Of a stretch of DNA of 64,000 nt, positions 52,088-60,888 are shown one piece after another. The stretch's first letter is position 1, and each line of letters begins with the position of its first letter. The translations under genes and the position numbers were made by a program. The notes under the pieces were generated by a model. It saw only the letters and a list, made by a program, of their open reading frames with translations. It did no database searches and was not told where the DNA came from. Origin of the DNA: Bradyrhizobium sp. MOS002 (GTDB lineage: Bacteria; Pseudomonadota; Alphaproteobacteria; Rhizobiales; Xanthobacteraceae); the NCBI RefSeq assembly GCF_003020115.1, contig NZ_PYFX01000015.1:62001-126000 (forward strand). The letters are read 5' to 3'.

Positions 52088-52900
52088 CTAGGCGACCTCG
52101 TTCCGCTTCAAAATCATCTCCATCGCCTCCGCAAAACCGTCCTGCTCGTTGCTCGCGGTGACGTGGGTGGCCTGGTCCTTGACGTTGTCGGTCGCGTTGC
52201 CCATGGCGATCGAGGTGCCGCTGACGCGGAACATCGCGAGGTCGTTCTGCATGTCGCCGATGGTGGCGACTGCGTCCGTCGAAATGCCGAGGCGCTTGGC
52301 CATGGCTTGCACGAACGTCCCCTTGTCAAAGCCGGGTGGGGTGATGTCGAGATAATAGGTTTGCGAACGCACCGCGGTCGCCTCGCTGCCGAGCGCCTTC
52401 TGCATCGCCTTCTCGCAAGCTTCGAGGCCGGCTGCATCGGCGCTGGCGCCGACGATCTTGCAGGCGCTTGCAAGGTAGGGCGAAAAATCCGTCACAATGG
52501 TCGGGTCGGAGCGGATCGTATGCTGCTCATGGGCGACGTATTGGCCATCAGGCTTGTCGATTAGCCATTTGTCGGTAGTGAACAACCAGATGTCGGCGCC
52601 GAAGTCCCGGAGAATTTGCAAGGCTCGCTCGGCCGCGCCGGCCGGGATGAGATGCTGCTCGACCGGATTCATCTCGGGATCGACGATCGAGGAGCCGTTG
52701 AACGGGCCGACCGGCAGCCAGAGCGCCAGCGGCTCGATCAGGAAGCGCATGCCGATTGCGGGGCGGCTCGACGTAATCGTGAAACCGATGCCGGCCTGGT
52801 GCAGGCGCTGCACCGCGGACCTCGCGCGGTCGGTCAGCGTCTTGTCCTTGGTCAGCAGCGTACCGTCGACGTCGGAGACGACGAGCGAGATTTTTGTCAT
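52088..52900 (-). CDS. HAD-superfamily phosphatase, Cof type
   Basis: A 270-residue HAD-IIB phosphatase. Motif I is VVSDVDGTLLTKDKTLTDR (nucleophile D10), motif II FTITSSRP, motif IV IGDMQNDLAMF. This family dephosphorylates sugar phosphates and related metabolites; the substrate is not predictable. It lies 34 nt after gntK and may be the last gene of the pentose-phosphate operon. Confidence 0.88.
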   Translation of the reverse strand: MTKISLVVSDVDGTLLTKDKTLTDRARSAVQRLHQAGIGFTITSSRPAIGMRFLIEPLALWLPVGPFNGSSIVDPEMNPVEQHLIPAGAAERALQILRDFGADIWLFTTDKWLIDKPDGQYVAHEQHTIRSDPTIVTDFSPYLASACKIVGASADAAGLEACEKAMQKALGSEATAVRSQTYYLDITPPGFDKGTFVQAMAKRLGISTDAVATIGDMQNDLAMFRVSGTSIAMGNATDNVKDQATHVTASNEQDGFAEAMEMILKRNEVA

Positions 52901-52934
52901 GGCGGTCCCTTGGGTGTTTCTTGGGTGTTTGCCC

Positions 52935-53465
52935 TCAGCGTTTCGCGCCGCCCAGCTTCAACTGCCGCACCGCGCCGTCCACGATCGCTTCCACGGATTC
53001 GTCGATCGAGACGGTGATCACGTGTTCGCCAGCCTCCGGCGGCTCCAGCGTGTTGAACTGGCTCGTCAACAGGCCGGGCGGCATGAAGTGCCCTTTGCGT
53101 TGCGCGAGGCGAGCGGCGATCAGCTCCTTCGTGCCCCTCAGGAAGACGAAGCGGACGTCGTCGCGTCCGCGCAGGAGCACGTCACGATAAGTGTGCTTCA
53201 GCGCCGAGCAGGCGATGATGACGTGCTCGCCCTTGTCACAGACCCGCGCGATCTCGTCGGCAATGGCGTTGAGCCAGGGCCAGCGGTCCTCGTCGGTGAG
53301 GGGATGGCCGGCCCGCATCTTCTCGACATTGCTGGCGGGATGAAAGCTGTCTCCGTCCTCGAACCGCCAGCCGAGGCGCTCGCCCAGCGCTTTTGCAACC
53401 GTGCTCTTGCCCGAGCCCGACACGCCCATCACGATCAATGCACAAGGTGCTTCAACGCCCGCCAC
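52935..53465 (-). CDS. gntK: Gluconokinase
   Basis: A 176-residue P-loop kinase making 6-phosphogluconate from gluconate. Walker A is VMGVSGSGKSTVA (about residues 12-24); then WRFEDGDSFHPASNVEKMRAG, PLTDEDRWPWL, IIACSALKHTYRDVLL. The GTG at 53465 gives the family length and overlaps the pgl stop by 14 nt; longer in-frame starts lie within pgl. Confidence 0.92.
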   Translation of the reverse strand: MAGVEAPCALIVMGVSGSGKSTVAKALGERLGWRFEDGDSFHPASNVEKMRAGHPLTDEDRWPWLNAIADEIARVCDKGEHVIIACSALKHTYRDVLLRGRDDVRFVFLRGTKELIAARLAQRKGHFMPPGLLTSQFNTLEPPEAGEHVITVSIDESVEAIVDGAVRQLKLGGAKR

Positions 53466-54204
53466 GTATTCCCTCCGGAAGCGCGGCCTGGTCGACCAGC
53501 CAGACGGTCTCGCCATTCGAGCGCGCGCGTACAGCCGGCAGAGTCTCGCCATTGAGCAGGCGCGTCAAGATCGGCTTCTTGTCGTGCCCGGCAATCTCGA
53601 ACAGCATTTCGCGGCATGACGCCAGCGCGGGCAGGGTGAGCGAGACCCGAGGCACGAAGGGGGCAACATTGGCCTTGGGGACGCCGACCACCCAGCGTCC
53701 CGTTTCCTCGATCGCGGGGTAGCCCGGGAATAGCGAAGCGGTGTGGCCGTCCGGGCCTGCGCCCATCAAAACCATGTCGAACAGCGGCCGTGCCGCATCG
53801 AGGCTTTTAGCGCCGTAGAAGGACTGCAGCTCGCGCGCATAGGCCTCGGCGCCCTGATCCGGGTTGTCGACCGTCGTCGGGATCGGGTGAACATGGCCGG
53901 AGGGCGCGTTGCGATCGAGAAAGGTCGCGCGCGCGACCGCCATGTTGTTGAGGGGGTCGCTTTCGGGCACGAAGCGCTCGTCACCGATGAACCAGTGCAC
54001 GCGCTCCCACGGGATTTTTTCGCGCCAGGCGTCGCTGCCCAGCAGCTGGTAGAGCCTCTTTGGGCTGGAGCCGCCGGTCAGGCAGATCGCAATGCGCCCG
54101 GGATTGGCCGCGATTCGCGCCATCACCCGTTCGGCCGTGGCCCGCGCGAGAGACTCGGCGTCGGCCTCGACGATCAGCTTCGGCTGTCCGGCCGCCGCCG
54201 TCAC
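53452..54204 (-). CDS. pgl: 6-phosphogluconolactonase
   Basis: A 250-residue enzyme hydrolysing 6-phosphogluconolactone, the Zwf product. Motifs: ICLTGGSSPKRLYQLLG, VHWFIGDERFVPESDPLNN, FDMVLMGAGPDGHTASLFPG. Its GTG start overlaps the zwf stop by 4 nt, and its 3' end overlaps gntK. Confidence 0.95.
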   Translation of the reverse strand: MTAAAGQPKLIVEADAESLARATAERVMARIAANPGRIAICLTGGSSPKRLYQLLGSDAWREKIPWERVHWFIGDERFVPESDPLNNMAVARATFLDRNAPSGHVHPIPTTVDNPDQGAEAYARELQSFYGAKSLDAARPLFDMVLMGAGPDGHTASLFPGYPAIEETGRWVVGVPKANVAPFVPRVSLTLPALASCREMLFEIAGHDKKPILTRLLNGETLPAVRARSNGETVWLVDQAALPEGIRGGR

Positions 54205-55712
54205 GAAAACTTACGCCAGCTTCGGCCATCGCGGCGGAGCAATTCATCGGCGCAGGCGGGGCCGTCGCTGCCGGCTTGATAGGTCTCGATGCCGTTGCTG
54301 CCCGCGTTCTTCCAGGCGTCCAGGAACGGCTGCACCGCCTGCCATCCGGCTTCGATGCCGTCGGCGCGCTGGAACAGGATGTTGTCGCCGATCATGCAGT
54401 CGTAGATCAGCGTCTCGTAGCCGGTCGAGGGATCGGCCCGGAAATAGTCGCCATAGCGGAACTTCATCTCGACGCCGTCGATGGTGACGCTCGGCCCCGG
54501 GATCTTGGCGTTGAACTGGAGCTCGATGGTTTCGGTCGGTGCGATGCCGATCGTGAGGAAGTTCTGGGAGAGGCGATCGACAGCGGTGCCTGAGAACATC
54601 GACAGCGGCGCCTGCTTGAACTTGATCGCGACCTCGGTGCGCTTGTGGCCGAGCGCCTTGCCGGTCCGCAAATAGAACGGCACGCCGGCCCAGCGCCAAT
54701 TGTCGATCATCAGTTTCAACGCGACATAGGTCTCGGTGGTGCTGCCGGGTTTGACGTCCTCGGTCTTGCGATAGTCCGGGATCTCATCGTCGCCGATGCG
54801 CCCCGAGAGATATTGGGCGCGCACCGAGCTCTTCAGCGCTTCCGCTTCGCTCGGGCGCTGAATCGAGGTCAGAATTTCGGCCTTCTCGGAGCGCACGGAA
54901 TGGGCGTCGAAACGCGCCGGCGGCTCCATCGCGACCAGCGACATCAGCTGGAATAGATGGTTCGGCACCATGTCGCGCAGCGCGCCGGTAGCGTCGTAGA
55001 AACCGCCGCGATGGCCGACGCCGAGCTTTTCCTCCACCGTGATCTGGATGTGGTCGATATGGTTGCGATTCCAGATCGGCTCGAACATGCCGTTGGCAAA
55101 GCGCAGCACCAGGATGTTCTGCACCGTCTCCTTGCCGAGATAGTGATCGATCCGGTAGATCTGGTGCTCGTCCATGATCTTCAGGAGTTCGGTGTTCAGC
55201 GCGCGCGCCGAGGCGAGGTCGGTGCCGAACGGCTTTTCGATCACCAGCCGCCGCCACGCGCCGTTCTCCTTCATCATGCCGGTGCGGCCGAGCTCGCGCG
55301 CGGTCGGCGCGAACGCAGCCGGCGGCGTCGCAAGGTAGAACAGCCGGTTGCCACCGGTGTCCTGCGCGCATTCCAGCGTATCCAGATGCTCGCGCAGGCG
55401 GTCGAACGACGGCGGATCCTTCGGATCGGCCTCGACGAAGGTCACGCATTGCAGGAGCTGTTTCGCGACGTCGTCGTCGACCGGCCTCGTCGAGAACTCG
55501 CGCAGGCCCTTCATCAGGCTGTCGCGTAGCTCGTCATCCGACTGGCCCTTGCGGGCCACGCCGACGACGCAGAATTTCTCCGGCAGCATTTTCTCGGCCG
55601 CCAGATTGTAGAGCGAGGGCATCACCAGTCGATGGGTGAGGTCTCCGGTCACGCCAAAGATGACGAAGGCGCAATTTTCCGGCTTGCGCTTTGGCTGCGG
55701 GTCTTTTGTCAC
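54201..55712 (-). CDS. zwf: Glucose-6-phosphate 1-dehydrogenase
   Basis: A 503-residue enzyme making 6-phosphogluconolactone and NAD(P)H. N-terminal FVIFGVTGDLTHRLVMPSLYNL (dinucleotide fold, with GVTGDL in place of the usual GASGDL), substrate/active site YRIDHYLGKETVQNILVLRFAN (about residues 185-206), KPGSTTETYVALKLMIDNWRW. Length normal. It lies 44 nt after gnd and overlaps pgl. Confidence 0.96.
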   Translation of the reverse strand: MTKDPQPKRKPENCAFVIFGVTGDLTHRLVMPSLYNLAAEKMLPEKFCVVGVARKGQSDDELRDSLMKGLREFSTRPVDDDVAKQLLQCVTFVEADPKDPPSFDRLREHLDTLECAQDTGGNRLFYLATPPAAFAPTARELGRTGMMKENGAWRRLVIEKPFGTDLASARALNTELLKIMDEHQIYRIDHYLGKETVQNILVLRFANGMFEPIWNRNHIDHIQITVEEKLGVGHRGGFYDATGALRDMVPNHLFQLMSLVAMEPPARFDAHSVRSEKAEILTSIQRPSEAEALKSSVRAQYLSGRIGDDEIPDYRKTEDVKPGSTTETYVALKLMIDNWRWAGVPFYLRTGKALGHKRTEVAIKFKQAPLSMFSGTAVDRLSQNFLTIGIAPTETIELQFNAKIPGPSVTIDGVEMKFRYGDYFRADPSTGYETLIYDCMIGDNILFQRADGIEAGWQAVQPFLDAWKNAGSNGIETYQAGSDGPACADELLRRDGRSWRKFS

Positions 55713-55756
55713 GAACTATTGGCCTTCGCTTGGTTACGTTTTACTTCCGCTTCGAG

Positions 55757-56755
55757 CTATTTGGGCTTCGAAGCAGCCGGCTGCTTCGGCTCCCTGTGGC
55801 CACCGAAGCCGGCTCGCATCGCTGAGAGAATTTTCTCGGCGAAGGTGTGTTCCTTGCGGGAACGGAAACGTGCGAACAGCGCCGCGGTCAGGACTTCAGC
55901 CGGCACCGCCTCGTCGATTGCGGCGTTCACGGTCCAGCGTCCTTCGCCGGAATCCTCGACGAAACCGGAATACTCCGTCAGCGTAGGGCTATCCGCGAGC
56001 GCGGTTGACGTCAGGTCGAGCAGCCAGGACGGGATCACGCTGCCGCGCCGCCACACCTCGGCGATGTCGGCGAGGTCGAAATCGTAGCGATGATCGGACG
56101 GCAGCGCATGGATATTGGCGTTCTTGAGGATGTCGAAGCCTTCGGCATAGGCCTGCATCAGGCCGTATTCGATGCCGTTGTGGATCATCTTGACGAAATG
56201 CCCGGCGCCGACCGGGCCGGCATGGATGTAGCCTTGCTCGATGCGGGGATCGCGCCCCTCACGTCCCTCCGTGCGTGGAATGTCGCCGGCGCCGGGCGCG
56301 AGCGCGGCGAAGATCGGATCGAGCCGATCGACCACCTGTTTCTCGCCGCCGATCATCATGCAATAGCCGCGGTCGAGGCCCCAGACGCCGCCGGAGGTGC
56401 CGACGTCGACATAGTGGATGCCGCGCTCCTTCAGCGCCTTGCCGCGACGGACGTCGTCCTGCCAGAACGTGTTGCCACCGTCGATGATGACGTCGCCTTC
56501 CTGCATTGCCCCCGCGATCGTGTCGATCGTGGTCTCGGTGATGCGGCCGGCCGGCAGCATCACCCAGGCCGTGCGCGGCCGCTCCAGTTTCGCAATGAAC
56601 TCTTCGAGCGTCGCCGAGCCTGTCGCGCCGTCTGCGGCAAGGCCCGCGACTGCCTTGGCGTCCTTGTCGTAGACCACGGTCGAATGGCCGTGGCGCATCA
56701 GCCGGCGAACGATGTTGCCGCCCATCCGGCCGAGGCCGATCATGCCGAGTTGCAT
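55757..56755 (-). CDS. gnd: 6-phosphogluconate dehydrogenase, decarboxylating (short, GndA/YqeC type)
   Basis: A 332-residue enzyme converting 6-phosphogluconate to ribulose-5-phosphate and CO2. Motifs: IGLGRMGGNIVRRLM, VIIDGGNTFWQDD, YVDVGTSGGVWGLDRGYCMMIGG, and the catalytic lysine in HFVKMIHNGIEYGLMQAYAEG. It is shorter than the 470-residue enterobacterial form; the short type is usually NAD-preferring. It starts 13 nt after tal-pgi ends. Confidence 0.93.
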   Translation of the reverse strand: MQLGMIGLGRMGGNIVRRLMRHGHSTVVYDKDAKAVAGLAADGATGSATLEEFIAKLERPRTAWVMLPAGRITETTIDTIAGAMQEGDVIIDGGNTFWQDDVRRGKALKERGIHYVDVGTSGGVWGLDRGYCMMIGGEKQVVDRLDPIFAALAPGAGDIPRTEGREGRDPRIEQGYIHAGPVGAGHFVKMIHNGIEYGLMQAYAEGFDILKNANIHALPSDHRYDFDLADIAEVWRRGSVIPSWLLDLTSTALADSPTLTEYSGFVEDSGEGRWTVNAAIDEAVPAEVLTAALFARFRSRKEHTFAEKILSAMRAGFGGHREPKQPAASKPK

Positions 56756-56768
56756 TTGAGGAATTCCC

Positions 56769-59618
56769 TTAGTTCAGTGCGTCGTTCAGCGCCGCATTGA
56801 GCGCCGCGAGACCCTTCTTGAGCCCGCCCTTCAGGTGGACCCGCAACGCGCGACGGCCGCGCTCGGTGAGCACGTCGAAGTCGCCGCGCGCCTGCGCCGC
56901 CTTGATGACGCCGAAGCTGGCCTTCTGGCCCGGCACCGGCAGGTCCTTGGCGTCGTCGGCGGTGATCTGCAGGAATACGCCGCTGTCGGGGCCGCCCTTG
57001 TAGGCCTGTCCGGTCGAGTGCAGGAAACGCGGTCCGAACTCGGCGCAGGTCGCAACATGTCGCTTCTCGCGCACTTCGAGCCGCATGGTCTGGAGCGCGT
57101 CGATCGTCGCCTTGTCGCGGGCGATGTAGCCGAGCAGGGCGACATAATCGCCATGGTTGGAGCGCGACAGATGCGCCTTCAGCCATGAGGTGAGGTCGCC
57201 GTTGGCGCCGGCGGCGCGCAGGGCCGTAGCGTTGGCCTCGTCGGTGTAGAGGTCGGCCTCGGTGGTGCTGACGACCGGCCGTTCGGCCGGCAGCGCGCCG
57301 GTCTTTTCGAACGAGGCGGTGAGCTCTCGGGTCTTGATCTTGGCCGCTTCCACGTCCGGCTGGTCGAACGGGTTGATGCCGAGGATGCTGCCCGCCACCG
57401 CCGTTGCCATCTCGAAGCGGAAGAACTCCTGGCCGAGATGGTCGATCGACTTCATCACGATACGCACGACGGGATGGCCGGCCGCTTCGATCGCAGCAAG
57501 CTGCGAGTCATGGGCCGCGTCCGCCTCGCCCTCGATACGGATGTCGATGAAGAGCCGGTCATTGCCGTAGACCGCGGGCTCGCCCAGCGGCTCGCCGTCG
57601 ATCGGGATCAGACCCTTGCCGTCCTTGCCGGTCGATTCCGCGATGAGCTGCTCGGCCCAGGCGCCGAAATCGGCGATCTTCTTCGACGACAGGATCGTCA
57701 CCTTGTCGCGGCCTTCGAGCGCTGCATGGCCCATGGCCAGGCCGAGCTGCACGCCGGGGTTCTCGGCTGGCGGCACGTCCGGTCCGCAGGAGCGGGCCAT
57801 CGCAAGCGCGTGCTTGACGAAGGTCTTGATATCGATACCCGCGGTTGCCGCCGGCACCAGGCCGAACGGCGAGAGCACCGAATAGCGCCCGCCGATGGAG
57901 GGCTCGCCGTGGAAGATGCGTGCATAGTTCAGCGTCTTCGCCGCCTTCTCCAGCGATGACCCGGGATCGGTGACCGCAATGAAGCGATGACCGGTCTTGA
58001 CCTTCGGCCCGACCGCCTGCGCGACGCGCTCGTGGAAATAATCCTTCATCGCATTCGGTTCGGTGGTGCCGCCGGACTTGCTCGAGACGATGAACACGGT
58101 GTTGGCGATGTCGATCCTGGCCTCCATCGCCCGCACCTGCGCCGGATCCGTGGAATCCAGCACGTGCAGCTTCGGGAATCCGGGCTTCTTGCCGAAGGTC
58201 TCGGCCAGCACCTCCGGCCCGAGGCTTGATCCGCCCATGCCGAGCACGACGGCGTCGGAGAATTTCTGGCCCTTCACACGGCTGGCATAATCCTCATAGT
58301 CGGCGACGTCGGCCTTGGCGGCGCTGTCGAGCCAGCCGAGCCATTTGTCCTCGTCGGTGCCGGTCCAGACCGATTTGTCGCGTTGCCACAGCCGGCGGAT
58401 CTTTGCCGACGCGCGCCATTCCTCGGTGCTCTTGGCCACCGCCTTGCCGAGACCGTCGCCGAGCGAGAGGAGCTGGCGGTCGATCGCGGGCCCGAGCACG
58501 GTGGCGCGCTTATGGGCGACCGCGCCATAGAGCTTGTCGGCGGCGTCGGCAAACTGCTTGACGCCGTCCTTGACTAGCTCCTCGGTGATGGCATCGAGCG
58601 AGACGCCGGAGCGCTCCAGCTCTTCCAGCACGCGCCTGGCGTCGTCGACATTCTCTTCCAGACTGTCGCGCGGCGTGCCGTGGTCGCGGAACGCATCCAG
58701 TGTTGCCGGAGGCACGGTGTTGATGGTGTCGGGACCGATCAATTCCTCGACATAGAGAACGTCGCTGTAGTCCTTGTTCTTGGTGCCGGTCGAGGCCCAC
58801 AGCATGCGCTGCGGTTTGGCGCCCTTGGCCGCGAGCTTGTCCCAGCGGGGACCTGAGAACAGGCGCTTGTAATCCTGGTAGGCGACCTTCGCATTGGCGA
58901 TCGCGACCTTGCCCTTCAGCGCGGCGAGCCGTTCCTTCTCGCTCGGATCGTTGGCGCGGGCGATCTTCTCGTCGAGCTGCTTGTCGACTACCGCGTCGAT
59001 GCGGCTGACGAAAAAGCTCGCCACGCTGGCCACGTGCGAGGGGTTGCCACCACCTGCGACGTATTTCTCCAGACCGGCGAGATAGGCCTCGGCGACTTGC
59101 AGATAGACATCCCTGGAGAACAACAGCGTGATGTTGATGCTGATGCCGTCGCCGATGAGCTGCTTGATCGCCGGCAGGCCTTCCGGCGTCGCCGGCACCT
59201 TCACCATCAGGTTCTTGCGGTTGACGTCCTTCCAGAGCCGCCGCGCCTCGGTGACCGTGCCGGCGGTGTCCATCGCCAGATAGGGCGAGACTTCCAGGCT
59301 GACATAGCCGTCGCCGCCCTTGAGGCGGTCGTAGACCGGGCGCAGCACGTCGGCGGCGTTCTGGATGTCCTCGACCGCGACGGCCTCGAACAGGTCGGCG
59401 ACCGACCGATCGCCGCGCTTCAGCGCCTTGCCGATCGGCGCGTCGTACTCGTCCGAGCTGCCAATCGCTTTCTCGAAGATCGAGGGATTGGAGGTGACGC
59501 CCTTGACGCCATCGGTGTCGATCAGCCGCTTCAGGTCGCCCTTGGCGATGAAGCCGCGGGCCAGGAAGTCCAGCCAGACGGCCTGTCCGTGCTTTTCCAG
59601 TTCTTTGACGGGATTCAT
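56769..59618 (-). CDS. tal-pgi: Bifunctional transaldolase/glucose-6-phosphate isomerase
   Basis: A 949-residue fusion. Residues about 1-370 are transaldolase (WLDFLARGFI, GVTSNPSIFEKAI, Schiff-base lysine in NLMVKVPATPEGLPAI). Residues about 390-949 are phosphoglucose isomerase (VVLGMGGSSLGPEVLAETFG, VSSKSGGTTEPNAMKDYFHERV). It joins non-oxidative pentose-phosphate and glycolytic steps and is the first gene of the operon with gnd, zwf, pgl and gntK. The 329 bp before it (59619-59947, shared with the divergent gene at 59948) show no ORF or promoter I can name. Confidence 0.95.
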   Translation of the reverse strand: MNPVKELEKHGQAVWLDFLARGFIAKGDLKRLIDTDGVKGVTSNPSIFEKAIGSSDEYDAPIGKALKRGDRSVADLFEAVAVEDIQNAADVLRPVYDRLKGGDGYVSLEVSPYLAMDTAGTVTEARRLWKDVNRKNLMVKVPATPEGLPAIKQLIGDGISINITLLFSRDVYLQVAEAYLAGLEKYVAGGGNPSHVASVASFFVSRIDAVVDKQLDEKIARANDPSEKERLAALKGKVAIANAKVAYQDYKRLFSGPRWDKLAAKGAKPQRMLWASTGTKNKDYSDVLYVEELIGPDTINTVPPATLDAFRDHGTPRDSLEENVDDARRVLEELERSGVSLDAITEELVKDGVKQFADAADKLYGAVAHKRATVLGPAIDRQLLSLGDGLGKAVAKSTEEWRASAKIRRLWQRDKSVWTGTDEDKWLGWLDSAAKADVADYEDYASRVKGQKFSDAVVLGMGGSSLGPEVLAETFGKKPGFPKLHVLDSTDPAQVRAMEARIDIANTVFIVSSKSGGTTEPNAMKDYFHERVAQAVGPKVKTGHRFIAVTDPGSSLEKAAKTLNYARIFHGEPSIGGRYSVLSPFGLVPAATAGIDIKTFVKHALAMARSCGPDVPPAENPGVQLGLAMGHAALEGRDKVTILSSKKIADFGAWAEQLIAESTGKDGKGLIPIDGEPLGEPAVYGNDRLFIDIRIEGEADAAHDSQLAAIEAAGHPVVRIVMKSIDHLGQEFFRFEMATAVAGSILGINPFDQPDVEAAKIKTRELTASFEKTGALPAERPVVSTTEADLYTDEANATALRAAGANGDLTSWLKAHLSRSNHGDYVALLGYIARDKATIDALQTMRLEVREKRHVATCAEFGPRFLHSTGQAYKGGPDSGVFLQITADDAKDLPVPGQKASFGVIKAAQARGDFDVLTERGRRALRVHLKGGLKKGLAALNAALNDALN

Positions 59619-59947
59619 GATGCTAATTTATCTCCAAGCCTGCGGGCGAGGGGTTTCCGCGCCGGTCCTGACGCGCTATCCTCTAGCTTACATGCTTCCT
59701 TGAGGGAACCAATCAAGGGTATGGGCGTCATATCCTCCAGTGTAACTCCGTCGCGATCATGGCGATCCGAGTAGAGGGAGCCGAGTTGCGTAAAAAGGTC
59801 GTTGGCCGTGAGAAATCGGCCAGGCCTCGTTGTGCAACGTCAGCTGCCTCGCCTCGCCGCTAGTGGCTGCGTGGAGTACTCATCAGCGGATTCCGGTCCG
59901 CCTGATGCATCGTGGCTCGGTCGCGAATGGCCATGCTGGGGGAAAGC

Positions 59948-60589
59948 ATGCAAGCACATCATGACCGTTTGGCGCTCGCTGTCACAGACAGCCCGCAATT
60001 GGTCACGTCGACCGGATGCGTCGATGCGTCCCACGATCTCGAAATCGGTCCATGTACGACCCAAACGCGGCTGCTGGTGGTAGCAGGCTTCGCCATGACG
60101 CTGCTCAGCGCAACGCTCGCGTCGGGCTGGTGGAATGCTTTTGGCGATTACGACACGACGGTCGGCTCTGCCGGCGTCGTGGCGTTCGCCCTGATGACCG
60201 TTCGGCTGATCTGGATGCTCCCCGCCGAGCGGGGATCGGTGGTGATCCTCACCCCCTACGGCATCCGCGATCTCCGCATCGGCAATGAATTTCTGCTGTG
60301 GGACTCGATCGCGGAGATTTCGGCTGAAGAACGCCGCGGGCGCAAGGTGATCGTGCTGACGCCGACGCCGGCCTTGCAGCGGCAGCGCTGCACCACCCGC
60401 GGCTTGGCCCGTTGTGCGCAGGACGATCGGCAGAGCGACCGGATCGTCATCCGGTCGGAGGGTCTGGCGACCGATTTTGACACACTGCTGCGCGCTTGCC
60501 GCGACTGTCACGCCGCCGGCGGTCCACGCACCGCATTGCAGCAGGAAGATGAACGCGGCACCCAAGGCTTCGCCGTACCAGCGTCATAA
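59948..60589 (+). CDS. Membrane protein of unknown function with PH-like cytoplasmic domain
   Basis: About 213 residues. A polar N-terminus precedes two membrane spans (LLVVAGFAMTLLSATLASG and VGSAGVVAFALMTVRLIWML). A soluble domain follows (GSVVILTPYGIRDLRIGNEFLLWDSIAEISAEERRGRKVIVL), resembling bacterial PH-like or STM3941-type domains. The ATG at 59948 follows GGGGGAAAGC; a GTG at 59912 and an ATG at 59927 are in frame upstream. It stands alone. Similarity is by eye only. Confidence 0.6.
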   Translation: MQAHHDRLALAVTDSPQLVTSTGCVDASHDLEIGPCTTQTRLLVVAGFAMTLLSATLASGWWNAFGDYDTTVGSAGVVAFALMTVRLIWMLPAERGSVVILTPYGIRDLRIGNEFLLWDSIAEISAEERRGRKVIVLTPTPALQRQRCTTRGLARCAQDDRQSDRIVIRSEGLATDFDTLLRACRDCHAAGGPRTALQQEDERGTQGFAVPAS

Positions 60590-60828
60590 GATCGCCGTTG
60601 GCGGACCGCTATGATGCGGCGGCGGATGAACGCATCCCCGGTAATGCCCGGATGTTGCGAGCGAGTGACATTTTCTGGAAATGAGCCAATATAGACAAAG
60701 ATTCGCTCAAATATCAGGCAGGTGCCTGTTCGTAACTCACCCTGTGCCTACGTTGTGCGTTGCGCCGAGAAGGCGCCCGGGTGTCGAATGATCGTCATGT
60801 GCTCACGCTGATTCGAGAGTGGCGCTAA

Positions 60829-60854
60829 GGAACGGTCCGATCGCTGCTTTCGTT
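60829..60854 (+). promoter_or_regulatory. EcfG-type promoter of prkA
   Basis: GGAAC (60829-60833), 17 nt, CGTT (60851-60854): an exact match to the EcfG consensus GGAAC-N16/17-CGTT. It lies 34 bp before the prkA ATG, giving a leader of about 28 nt. The remaining 60590-60828 shows no gene. Confidence 0.7.
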
Positions 60855-60888
60855 CAATTGTGTAGCGGAACTCACGCGGAGAGGGATC

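Noticed and set aside
59705..59729. GGAAC-N16-CGTC as an EcfG promoter
   Set aside because: The -10 core lacks the final T and the next start codon is more than 200 bp away.
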